DNA of 7,833 nt from positions 1 to 7,833 of the forward strand of contig JAZUBN010000077.1 of assembly GCA_045638565.1 (NCBI GenBank), in the 5' to 3' direction. Positions 1 to 5,570 of this stretch are shown here, piece after piece (position 1 is the stretch's first letter; the number at the start of each line of letters is the position of its first letter). The DNA is from SIG471 sp045638565. GTDB lineage: Bacteria; Bacillota; Clostridia; Oscillospirales; Butyricicoccaceae. The translations under genes were made by a program, and so were the position numbers. Under the pieces are notes generated by a model. That model was not told the DNA's origin, searched no databases, and saw nothing but the letters and a program-made list of their open reading frames with translations.

Positions 1-32
1 GGCAGCTGCTCTCCCAGCTGAGCTATGCTTCC
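1..32 (-). tRNA. tRNA gene, 5' half only (cut by window edge); isotype not certain, possibly Val
   Basis: Read on the minus strand, the first 32 bases form the 5' half of a tRNA: a 7-base acceptor strand GGAAGCA, the invariant TA at positions 8-9, a D-arm with stem GCTC/GAGC and loop AGCTGGGAGA, then the start of an anticodon stem (GCTGC). The anticodon lies outside the window, so the isotype cannot be read. The 5' half resembles tRNA-Val of Clostridia, but that is recall, not proof. The gene is preceded by three strong promoters, as expected for a stable-RNA operon, and more tRNAs may follow to the left. Confidence 0.85.
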
Positions 33-62
33 ATTTTTCGTTGCTCTCACAACAGCTTTTTC

Positions 63-91
63 ATTATAACATATCTTTTTCAGTTTGTCAA
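63..91 (-). promoter_or_regulatory. Promoter P1 of the tRNA (sigma-A, consensus)
   Basis: On the minus strand TTGACA (86-91) is followed after exactly 17 bases by TATAAT (63-68). A TG one base before the -10 makes it an extended -10 as well. The predicted start falls about 55, giving a leader of roughly 24 bases before the tRNA. This is a full-consensus sigma-A promoter. Confidence 0.85.
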
Positions 92-143
92 GAACTCTTT
101 TATTCTTTTTCAAACTTTTTCGTTCTCTTTCGAGTGCTTATTC

Positions 144-172
144 AGTATATCACATCCAAGCGCATTTGTCAA
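144..172 (-). promoter_or_regulatory. Promoter P2 of the tRNA (sigma-A)
   Basis: On the minus strand TTGACA (167-172), 17-base spacer, TATACT (144-149), with an extended -10 TG. It lies 81 bases upstream of P1 and shares flanking sequence with it: both are preceded by GTTC directly before TTGACA, and an A/T-rich GAAAAAG-type stretch precedes that. Confidence 0.8.
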
Positions 173-220
173 GAACTTTTTTATTTCTTTTTCGAAGCAT
201 CTCATCTCGAGTGCTTGTAT

Positions 221-249
221 ATATTACCACACCCGAGATGAAATGTCAA
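221..249 (-). promoter_or_regulatory. Promoter P3 of the tRNA (sigma-A)
   Basis: On the minus strand TTGACA (244-249), 17-base spacer, TAATAT (221-226), again with TG one base before the -10. It is 77 bases upstream of P2. After both P3 and P2 the sequence AAGCACTCGA appears at a similar distance, so the promoters sit in duplicated units. An imperfect inverted repeat (198-209 with 234-245, 11 of 12 matching) brackets the -10 and could be a regulatory site. Confidence 0.7.
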
Positions 250-274
250 TACCTTTTTCAGATTTTCCCAAAAA

Positions 275-547
275 TTATTCAGCCATTGGAGGAAGCTCAT
301 TATTCTTGATCATTCTGAGCGCCTTTGCCAGTTCTGCAGGGCAGGAAGAAAGCTTACCTCTGCATGGAATGCCTTCATATCTGTCGATGATATCTGTGAT
401 ATCCATACCTCTTGTGATGGCTGCCATACCGAGGAAGTTGCCCTGGCAGCCAGGACGTGGGCTGTCAAGACTTACCATCTTGCCGTCAACTACTTCAATA
501 ATAAACTGCTTTGTGCAGATGCCTTCTGCATTGAATAAATATTTCAT
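275..547 (-). CDS. TSCPD domain-containing small protein (TIGR03905-like)
   Basis: A 90-residue cytosolic protein with no signal peptide or membrane segment. It has the features of the TIGR03905/TSCPD family: a start like MKYLFNAEGICTK, a glycine-rich centre with PGCQGN (residues 32-37), CRGK (62-65) and the name-giving motif as SSCPAE (67-72). Four cysteines (11, 34, 62, 69) are placed as in the family and suggest a metal or redox site. TSCPD domains also occur at the C-terminus of some class II ribonucleotide reductases, but the role of the free-standing form is not established. The start is supported by AAAGGAG (about 554-560) at normal spacing. No clear terminator follows; transcription may run into the tRNA promoter region. 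It is separated from the oxidoreductase upstream by a 119-base repeat-like gap, so co-transcription is uncertain. Confidence 0.85.
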   Translation of the reverse strand: MKYLFNAEGICTKQFIIEVVDGKMVSLDSPRPGCQGNFLGMAAITRGMDITDIIDRYEGIPCRGKLSSCPAELAKALRMIKNNELPPMAE

Positions 548-570
548 ATTTTTCTCCTTTAAATATATAT

Positions 571-662
571 GTCATTCTGGACGTAGTGAAGAATCTCCTG
601 AATTACAGATTCCTGACACCTCATCCACCACTTACGTGGTCCCCCTTTCCCTCAAGGGGAAG
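571..662. repeat. Intergenic repeat-like segment with hairpins
   Basis: The 119-base gap between two genes holds two pieces that resemble dispersed intergenic repeats known from gut Clostridia: one beginning GTCATTCTGGACGTAGTGAA (571-597) and one beginning CACCTCATCCACCACTTACG (617 onward). Hairpins are visible: GAATCT (591-596) with AGATTC (607-612), and a 7-bp stem 645-651/656-662 with a TCAA loop. Neither is followed by a good T-run on the minus strand. Only single copies occur in this window, so the repeat call rests on recall and composition. Confidence 0.45.
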
Positions 663-666
663 ACTT

Positions 667-1941
667 TTATTTGTTTATGCTTTCTATATATTCTTTAACA
701 TTTACTACCTTGCCTGTATTGCGGGATTGCTCGGCTGCAAATACAATCATATGATTTTTCACCGAAATGCCTATCTCGCTCAGCTGCTCTGTAATGATTC
801 CTGTCGTAAGATAATCATAGAGGGCGTGAACGATGCCTTCGTCACCGCCGCCGTGGCCGGAAACTATCGTATCGCCGTATGTCTTTATATCAATATATTC
901 TGTCGACTTATCTTCAAACTTATAAAGCTCCAGAATACCATCTGTGTTGCGGTTGAGAATCTCGCCCTTTGTACCCATAACACGGATATATCTGCCGCCC
1001 TTATTGAATGCACTCATATTGAAATCGACAACTGTGCCGTCCTCAAATTCGAGATTTACAACCTGATGGTCGACAACATTATTATCGCACTTAAATACGC
1101 ATTTGCCGTACTGCGTTGTGCGGAGAGCATGAGCCACTTCATCATCAGTAGGACTTACGATGCCTGTAGCGGCATTTCTGAACCAGTCATTTTCCTTATC
1201 ATCGTAATAGAGCTTGACGGCATTATACGGACATTCAGCCGCCATCGGACAGCCTTCGATACAGTAGTCAGGCGAGCCGTCAGGGGCATTTTCTTCCTTA
1301 AAATATGTAAGCGAACCGAAGGAGCTGACTTTCTTTACATCCTTGCCCACAAGCCACTGAAGAATATCCATATCGTGGCACGATTTCTGCAAAAGCATTG
1401 GCGAGCTCTTTTCGGCATTACCCCAATTACCGCGGACGAAGCTATGGCTCTGATGGACATTGCCCACCCCTTCAGCGTGCTGGATGGACATAACCTTGCC
1501 GATTTCACCCTTATCGATAAGGCTCTTGAGTGTGACATAGAATGGCGAATAGCGCAGCACGTGGCATACGAGAATGCGCACGCCATATTTCTTTGCCTCA
1601 GCTTCTATGGCAAGACATTCCTCGGCAGTTGGCGCTGCAGGTTTTTCAAGCAGAAGATGATATCCTTTGCGTATAGCCTCCATAGCAGGAGCAAAATGCA
1701 TTCTGTCCATTGTGGAAATTATTGCCGCATCGGCAAACTTAGGCTTTTCAAGAATTTTTTCCCATGTATCAAAACAATTTTCAGCCGGGATATCATGCTT
1801 GGTACGCATATATTCTCTGCGGCTTTCAATAGGCTCGGCAACGCCTACAACCTGAAACTTTTCAGGGAAACGCGCCATTATATCGGTATAATCTTTACCT
1901 CTGCCGCCTGCGCCGACGACAATAACCTTGATTTTATCCAT
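667..1941 (-). CDS. Gfo/Idh/MocA family NAD(P)-dependent oxidoreductase with cysteine cluster
   Basis: A 424-residue cytosolic protein with the two-domain Gfo/Idh/MocA architecture. The N-terminal Rossmann fold shows GAGGRG (residues 10-15) at the first beta strand for NAD(P) binding and the family hallmark EKP (99-101), whose lysine is catalytic in characterised members. The C-terminal domain carries CHDMD (188-192), in the place of the family's GxHxxD motif; His189 is the likely catalytic histidine. Unusually it has five cysteines at 227, 231, 237, 281 and 285 within an insertion-like stretch (about 215-290), spaced like a metal-binding site. The substrate is probably a sugar or cyclitol derivative, but the sequence does not say which; no transporter or sugar kinase lies nearby. 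Start chosen from AAAGGAG (1949-1955). It has its own promoter and stands alone, upstream of the TSCPD gene. Confidence 0.88.
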   Translation of the reverse strand: MDKIKVIVVGAGGRGKDYTDIMARFPEKFQVVGVAEPIESRREYMRTKHDIPAENCFDTWEKILEKPKFADAAIISTMDRMHFAPAMEAIRKGYHLLLEKPAAPTAEECLAIEAEAKKYGVRILVCHVLRYSPFYVTLKSLIDKGEIGKVMSIQHAEGVGNVHQSHSFVRGNWGNAEKSSPMLLQKSCHDMDILQWLVGKDVKKVSSFGSLTYFKEENAPDGSPDYCIEGCPMAAECPYNAVKLYYDDKENDWFRNAATGIVSPTDDEVAHALRTTQYGKCVFKCDNNVVDHQVVNLEFEDGTVVDFNMSAFNKGGRYIRVMGTKGEILNRNTDGILELYKFEDKSTEYIDIKTYGDTIVSGHGGGDEGIVHALYDYLTTGIITEQLSEIGISVKNHMIVFAAEQSRNTGKVVNVKEYIESINK

Positions 1942-1969
1942 AGTACATCTCCTTTGCCGTAATAGAAAT

Positions 1970-1998
1970 ATTATAACATATTTAAGGACATTTTTCCA
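1970..1998 (-). promoter_or_regulatory. Promoter of the Gfo/Idh/MocA gene
   Basis: On the minus strand a perfect TATAAT (1970-1975) preceded by TG one base away (extended -10). At 17 bases upstream is a weak -35, TGGAAA (1993-1998, 4 of 6). The predicted leader to the start codon at 1941 is about 20 bases and contains the ribosome binding site. Confidence 0.6.
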
Positions 1999-2025
1999 TA
2001 GGGTTGGACCAAAAAGTTGCAGTAA

Positions 2026-2053
2026 AAAACGGCAGAGTTTACTCTGCCGTTTT
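2026..2053 (-). terminator. Rho-independent terminator of the acpS operon
   Basis: Twelve-base-pair perfect stem (2026-2037 with 2042-2053) and TTTA loop on the plus strand, equal to TAAA on the transcript strand. Read on the minus strand the stem core CGGCAGAG is followed by a run of T residues, just 3' of the acpS stop. A run of A residues before the stem makes a long A-U extension. Confidence 0.88.
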
Positions 2054-2057
2054 ATTT

Positions 2058-2393
2058 TCAGTCTTCAATTATGCAAACAGCCGTAGTCATATTTCCGCTG
2101 TGTGAAATACTTATTTCAGCCTTTATGCCTTCATATCTGCCTGTAAGACGAAGATAAGGCTTGCCGCTCTCTTCACGCAGCACCACGACATCGTGGTATT
2201 TCATACTGAAAATACCGCTGCCGAGAGCCTTTCCAAAGGCTTCCTTTACGCAGAAAACCCCTGCCGCCGCTTTATGACCTTTTTTTGCAATATATTCCCG
2301 CTCATCGGGAGCAAATACACGCTCCATAAAATGAGCCTGCTCCATAAGGCGTATAAATCTGGAATTATCCTCTAAATCTATGCCGACCTTCAT
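2058..2393 (-). CDS. acpS: Holo-[acyl-carrier-protein] synthase AcpS
   Basis: AcpS transfers the 4'-phosphopantetheine group from coenzyme A to the serine of apo acyl carrier protein (EC 2.7.8.7), activating it for fatty acid synthesis; it acts in the cytosol, normally as a trimer. The 111-residue length fits the bacterial AcpS family. Seen here: GIDLED near the N-terminus (residues 4-9), whose Asp6 is the Mg2+ ligand; VKEAFGKALGSG (49-60) matching the family's KEAxxKALGxG signature, with Glu51 the second ligand; and ISISHSG near the C-terminus. The ATG overlaps the stop of the upstream peptidase gene by one base (TAATG), indicating translational coupling. It is the last gene of the operon and is followed by a strong terminator. 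Confidence 0.95.
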   Translation of the reverse strand: MKVGIDLEDNSRFIRLMEQAHFMERVFAPDEREYIAKKGHKAAAGVFCVKEAFGKALGSGIFSMKYHDVVVLREESGKPYLRLTGRYEGIKAEISISHSGNMTTAVCIIED

Positions 2394-3229
2394 TATCCGA
2401 GACGGTCAACAAGACGGTAAATCATAAGCTCGTGAAGCTTGAAGATTGTTTCTGCATCGCCTGTTACAGATACTGTACGTGGAGCTGTGCGCTTTACGCC
2501 AGGGATAAGTTCACAAGTCTGAGCCATGTTTGTATCCTTGAAGTCGATTTCCATTGTGATTGGTTCTTCCAGCTTGAGAGGCTTGATCTGGTCAAAACGT
2601 GCAAGAGCATTCTTAACGCCTTCATAGATCATCTTTCTTGCCTTGTTAGGATGTACGGAAATTGCGCTGAAGCGGGAAAGACCTTCCTTGACAGCGATGC
2701 CTTCACATTCAGGAACAAAGTGCTTTACTTCTTCACAAACAGCTTCGTCACCAACGATAGCAACGATTGGTGTGCCGTAATGACCTGCGATAACAGCATT
2801 CTGAACAGCTTCTGTGTTCATTGTGATGCCGTTGAGACGCATATTATAAATCTTGCCGCCGTTGTAGCAATGGTCGATAACGCCGTTATAGGATACGCCT
2901 GCGCCGGCATGACCGAACATGATAAATGCGTCAAAGCCTCTTTCGATAGTCTGCATCTGGAGAGAAGAACGCATTGCGCCCGAAACAAGCTTTGCATCTT
3001 CGTGAAGATCTTCGATAAGGATATTTTCCATATCAGCGTGGCCGTCACATACTACAACTTCTTCTGCACCCATATCGAATGCTGCCTGAATAGCTGCGTT
3101 AACGTCGAGAGCAAGGCGCTTTCTGCCAACCGGGAAATCCATCTTGCCTCTTGTGATGGACATACCGCTTACTACACCTTCAACACCTTCGATGTCAGCT
3201 GAAATAAAAACTTTTCTGAGCTTTGCCAT
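2393..3229 (-). CDS. M55 family metallopeptidase (D-aminopeptidase DppA-like)
   Basis: A 278-residue cytosolic protein of peptidase family M55, zinc enzymes whose best-known member, Bacillus DppA, removes N-terminal D-amino acids from peptides and is thought to recycle cell-wall-type peptides. Expected zinc and active-site residues are present: SADIEG (10-15, with Asp12 and Glu14), CDGHADMEN (61-69, His64), FGHAGAG (105-111, His107) and the segment around RLNGITMNTEA (131-141, Glu140). The C-terminal third (about 190-278) is less conserved. A GGAGG (3237-3241) sits 7 bases before the ATG. The gene lies 30 bases after a TIGR04076 gene and overlaps acpS by one base, so the three are probably one transcript. 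It is called M55 rather than dppA because no dipeptide transporter is adjacent. Confidence 0.9.
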   Translation of the reverse strand: MAKLRKVFISADIEGVEGVVSGMSITRGKMDFPVGRKRLALDVNAAIQAAFDMGAEEVVVCDGHADMENILIEDLHEDAKLVSGAMRSSLQMQTIERGFDAFIMFGHAGAGVSYNGVIDHCYNGGKIYNMRLNGITMNTEAVQNAVIAGHYGTPIVAIVGDEAVCEEVKHFVPECEGIAVKEGLSRFSAISVHPNKARKMIYEGVKNALARFDQIKPLKLEEPITMEIDFKDTNMAQTCELIPGVKRTAPRTVSVTGDAETIFKLHELMIYRLVDRLG

Positions 3230-3259
3230 AATAGTTCCTCCGTTTATTTTAATGTATAA

Positions 3260-3511
3260 TTATTCTTCAATAACTTCGCCTTTTATAAGCACACGGCCTT
3301 CATCGCCGCATCTGTGGCTGAATTTCTTTACCCTTGTATCGCCGTAATCAAGCTCACCGCCGTTGAGCAATACATAGACAGAAGGATAAATATCGTGCCA
3401 TAATTCGTGGCAGATTGGCGGACAGGTATTATCGACGATAAACTCGTCGCCTGCCTTATATAAGCCGTCTCTGCAGCGGCTTTCAACTATTGTAAGTTTC
3501 ACCTTTGGCAT
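3260..3511 (-). CDS. TIGR04076 family small protein
   Basis: An 83-residue cytosolic protein that fits family TIGR04076, short cysteine-containing proteins of unknown function common in Clostridia and archaea. Seen: a first strand PKVKLTIVESRC, the GDEFIVD segment (21-27), a cysteine pair C30/C34 before a conserved aromatic patch around WHDIYPSVYVLLNGG (38-52), and Cys68 near the C-terminus. Cys13, 30, 34 and 68 could bind a metal, but this is inference. The start is supported by AAGGAG about 8 bases before ATG. It is the first gene of the operon with the M55 peptidase and acpS and lies directly behind a good sigma-A promoter. Confidence 0.8.
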   Translation of the reverse strand: MPKVKLTIVESRCRDGLYKAGDEFIVDNTCPPICHELWHDIYPSVYVLLNGGELDYGDTRVKKFSHRCGDEGRVLIKGEVIEE

Positions 3512-3540
3512 ACTGAATCTCCTTCGCCTTCTTTTATAAT

Positions 3541-3569
3541 ATTATATAATGTTTTGAAGTTATTTTCAA
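3541..3569 (-). promoter_or_regulatory. Promoter of the TIGR04076-M55-acpS operon
   Basis: On the minus strand TTGAAA (3564-3569, 5 of 6) lies exactly 17 bases before TATAAT (3541-3546). The leader to the ATG at 3511 is about 23 bases and includes the ribosome binding site. The operon therefore looks constitutively expressed by sigma-A. Confidence 0.75.
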
Positions 3570-3611
3570 CTGTATTTTGATATATTGCACATATTTTTAA
3601 TCAACAAATTC

Positions 3612-3639
3612 AAAAGCAAGGCGATGAGCCTTGCCTTTT
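3612..3639 (-). terminator. Terminator of sigK
   Basis: A 7-bp stem (3616-3622 with 3628-3634, GCAAGGC/GCCTTGC) with a 5-base loop, flanked by AAAA and TTTT, lies directly after the sigK stop. Read on the minus strand the stem is followed by TTTTG. It separates sigK from the operon downstream. Confidence 0.75.
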
Positions 3640-3641
3640 GT

Positions 3642-4325
3642 TTATTTTTCGAACTCACTGCGAAGTTTTTTCAGCGCTTTGGTTTCAATACGTGATACAT
3701 AGCTTCGGCTGATACCCTTTATCTGAGCAATTTCTTTCTGGGTGTATTCACGTGTACCGAAAAGTCCGTAGCGCATAATGATTATATCACGCTCCCTTTC
3801 ATCAAGGTCACGGGCGATATACTCATAAAGTCTGCGCTGACTTTCGGCAAAATCGAAGTCCTCCGCCATGGTGTCAGGCACGGAAATCGTGTCCATTATG
3901 GACAGCGCTCCCCCCTCTTCCTCGCCATCAATCGATTCGGATAATGAAATCTCATTGGCCTGCTTTTTCAGCACTCTGAAGTACATAAGTATCTCATTTT
4001 CTATACATCTGGAAACGTAGGTGGTCAGTTTACTGCCTTTTTCGGCGTTAAAAGATGAGATGCCCTTGATCAGCCCTATTGTGCCTATGGAAATCAGGTC
4101 ATCCTGGTCCTCTCTTGCGGCATAGTATTTCTTCACGATGTGAGCCACAAGCCGCATATTATGCTCTATCAGCATATCCCGTGCCTTTGCATCGCCCTGC
4201 GACATTTTTACGAGCGCTTCTTTTTCCTGTTCTTTCGACAGCGGTCTAGGAAATGCCGAGCCTTTGGGCGATACTCTCAGCATATAAAACAGCGATCCTA
4301 GCGTTGACATTACATTAAAAAACAT
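3642..4325 (-). CDS. sigK: RNA polymerase sporulation sigma factor SigK
   Basis: SigK directs late mother-cell transcription in endospore formation (coat and cortex maturation genes). The 227-residue protein has sigma-70 region 2 (about 50-117: IEHNMRLVAHIVKK, DDLISIGTIGLIK, TTYVSRCIENEIL) and region 4 with the DNA-binding helix-turn-helix (about 190-227: TQKEIAQIKGISRSYVSRIE). These match SigK more closely than SigE. The N-terminal 25 or so residues are hydrophobic and precede FPRPLS at nearly the same distance as in Bacillus pro-SigK, suggesting a removable pro-sequence. I chose the ATG at 4325 because GGGGGAG (4332-4339) lies 7 bases upstream; an in-frame ATG at 4352 has no ribosome binding site. 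The reading frame is unbroken, so no skin-type element splits it. A SigE-type promoter was not convincingly found. Confidence 0.93.
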   Translation of the reverse strand: MFFNVMSTLGSLFYMLRVSPKGSAFPRPLSKEQEKEALVKMSQGDAKARDMLIEHNMRLVAHIVKKYYAAREDQDDLISIGTIGLIKGISSFNAEKGSKLTTYVSRCIENEILMYFRVLKKQANEISLSESIDGEEEGGALSIMDTISVPDTMAEDFDFAESQRRLYEYIARDLDERERDIIIMRYGLFGTREYTQKEIAQIKGISRSYVSRIETKALKKLRSEFEK

Positions 4326-4410
4326 AGCTTTCTCCCCCTTCATTTCAGTCATAGAAAACTATATGTTTTTCAAGCCTTTTCTTGCCTGTCCGTATAGAAA
4401 AATAGCAAAT

Positions 4411-4438
4411 AAAAAGCACCTGATATCAAGTGCTTTTT
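4411..4438. terminator. Terminator of the NADAR gene (symmetrical, may work both ways)
   Basis: A 9-bp perfect stem AAAAAGCAC/GTGCTTTTT (4411-4419 with 4430-4438) encloses a loop that contains the palindrome TGATATCA. On the minus strand the T-run follows the stem, about 20 bases past the NADAR gene stop, and separates it from sigK. By symmetry it could also stop plus-strand transcripts. Confidence 0.85.
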
Positions 4439-4457
4439 ATTTATATATTCGATAACA

Positions 4458-5234
4458 TTATATTCTGCTTATATCAAACAAATCTTGTTTCAACTCCCAG
4501 AAGCCAATTGCAGGCAGGCCGCCACCCATATTAGTGCGCATTGCAATTTCCCACTCAGCAAGAGTACCATTATATAAAAAACACTTTTTCTCATGCTGGC
4601 TTCGCAATGTATTTACATATGCATTGATTGTATCGTGATATTTAGGATTATGCCATAAATCCCCCGCATAGTTGTTCCACACAGGGAAATCAATATCTTT
4701 TACATCTTTATAGCCTATGCTGCCTGTATTTTTCAGATGTCGCAATTGGTCACGCACTTCCATAAGTATTCTGCCCAAGTAATTTTTACCATTCCAATAA
4801 ATAGTATTATACCGTTTCAGGTCATCAATTGCTATGCCAATTCCCCATTTAGTATCTTTTAAGGAGCATTCTGCAAGTGTTTTTTCGTATGTGTCAAGCA
4901 ATTTATTGAGCAAATCATCGTTTTGTTCAAACTTGGCACGAATACCTCTTTTAACGATGGCATAACATGTTTTATTCCAAACCTCTGAATTGAACTCTGG
5001 GAAAAATGTACGACCAAGTTTTTTTATTACAGCCGGATCATCTGCAGCTAAGATCTTTTGAGCGAGGTCATACTGATGAAACATCAAAACTTTATGGTAC
5101 ATCATAAATTGTTCAACCGAAGTAAAATGCACACCTGCATATTCAAACTCAGCCTTATACCAATTACTGAAACACCCATTTTCGTCATATTCATGATAAA
5201 AGCATACTATGTTGTCATTCTTAAACCCATTCAT
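4458..5234 (-). CDS. NADAR family protein (YbiA/DUF1768-like) with extra C-terminal region
   Basis: A 258-residue cytosolic protein. Residues about 10-165 form a NADAR domain: FSNWY (22-26), VEQFMMYHK (40-48), the KKLGR segment (71-75), and SLKDTKWGIG (124-133), ending with NYLGRILMEVR (151-161). Characterised NADAR proteins remove ADP-ribose from guanine in DNA, opposing DarT-type toxins, while YbiA-type members hydrolyse early riboflavin intermediates; the sequence alone does not decide between them. Residues 166-258 form a second aromatic-rich region I cannot assign; it contains PVWNNYAGDLWHN and EWEIAMRTNMGGG. The start has only a weak ribosome binding site (GGTG), and a relic reading frame ends 17 bases upstream, so it may once have been read in an operon. 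AT-rich composition and a neighbouring recombinase relic suggest acquisition. No DarT gene is visible. Confidence 0.85.
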   Translation of the reverse strand: MNGFKNDNIVCFYHEYDENGCFSNWYKAEFEYAGVHFTSVEQFMMYHKVLMFHQYDLAQKILAADDPAVIKKLGRTFFPEFNSEVWNKTCYAIVKRGIRAKFEQNDDLLNKLLDTYEKTLAECSLKDTKWGIGIAIDDLKRYNTIYWNGKNYLGRILMEVRDQLRHLKNTGSIGYKDVKDIDFPVWNNYAGDLWHNPKYHDTINAYVNTLRSQHEKKCFLYNGTLAEWEIAMRTNMGGGLPAIGFWELKQDLFDISRI

Positions 5235-5251
5235 TTTATATCACCGTTTCA

Positions 5252-5377
5252 TTATAATCTTCCCAAGCGAGCAAGCCTTGAGGATATTGAACCTGCTGAT
5301 CGCTTAAAATAATTTCCTATTTCCTTTTTGTCAACACCTTTGTCGAACATTTGGCAGAGCTTTTCATCATCTTCTTG
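5252..5377 (-). pseudogene. C-terminal fragment of a helix-turn-helix (SANT-like) protein
   Basis: On the minus strand a frame of about 41 codons ending at TAA (5252-5254) reads, in pieces, QEDDEKLCQMFDKG, then VDKKEIGNYFKRS, then AGSISSRLARLGRL. This is the typical tail of proteins with a SANT/Myb-like or sigma-region-4-like helix-turn-helix (pattern: acidic start, L..mf..G....EI...f.R..G.I.SRL..LG). It has no plausible start: the frame upstream meets a TGA within a few codons and merges with the recombinase relic. The stop lies 17 bases before the NADAR start, so it is probably the remnant of a gene once directly upstream of it. A 33-residue peptide from an internal ATG cannot be excluded but has no ribosome binding site. 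Confidence 0.6.
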
Positions 5378-5558
5378 AACTGAGGTCTGTCAAGGTTACC
5401 GCCCGAGAAGCCTTCATCCTCATAAACACGGATAGTTTTAAGCACCTTCTCACCATAATTCATGCTGATGTACTGCCTGCACATCTCAATCTGGTTCTCA
5501 ATACTCTCATCCTAGGCTTTCTCGAATATATCGCAAACGACTCATAAACCTTGTCCAT
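5317..5558 (-). pseudogene. Decayed serine site-specific recombinase (N-terminal fragment)
   Basis: Starting at an ATG (5558) the minus strand encodes MDKVYESFAIYSRK, which matches the start of large serine recombinases including the catalytic serine region (YSR). A break near 5511-5520 shifts the frame by one, and a few codons seem lost. In the new frame comes DESIENQIEMCRQY, then YGEKV, then VYEDEGFSGG and NLDRPQFKKMM, the usual sequence of the resolvase domain of clostridial recombinases. Similarity stops at about 5365 where the frame runs into the helix-turn-helix fragment; a stop follows at 5317. A full-length enzyme would have about 500 residues, so only the first 65 or so remain. It cannot be active and marks a past integration or element here. 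Confidence 0.8.
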
Positions 5559-5570
5559 ATAACCCTCTCA

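Noticed and set aside
645..662. Hairpin after the Gfo/Idh/MocA gene as a terminator
   Set aside because: The stem is fair, but no T-run follows on the minus strand, so it is listed only as part of the repeat-like segment.
243..698. Plus-strand frame of 151 codons over the TSCPD gene
   Set aside because: Antisense shadow of a recognised family; its tail comes from the intergenic repeat and it has no ribosome binding site I can see.
586..1962. Plus-strand frame of 458 codons
   Set aside because: It lies opposite the Gfo/Idh/MocA gene, which has clear motifs, a ribosome binding site and a promoter. The plus-strand product resembles nothing and starts inside the intergenic repeat.
2432..3202. 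Plus-strand frame of 256 codons
   Set aside because: Mirror of the M55 peptidase gene; cysteine-rich nonsense typical of an antisense reading, with no start signals.
4353..4395. CATATAGT upstream of sigK as a SigE-type -10
   Set aside because: It resembles the SigE -10, but no matching -35 is found at the right distance, so I did not annotate it.
5251..5256. TATAAT directly before the NADAR gene as its promoter
   Set aside because: No -35 lies at 16-18 bases, and the box coincides with the stop of the helix-turn-helix fragment; its distance to the ATG leaves almost no leader. The NADAR promoter remains unassigned.
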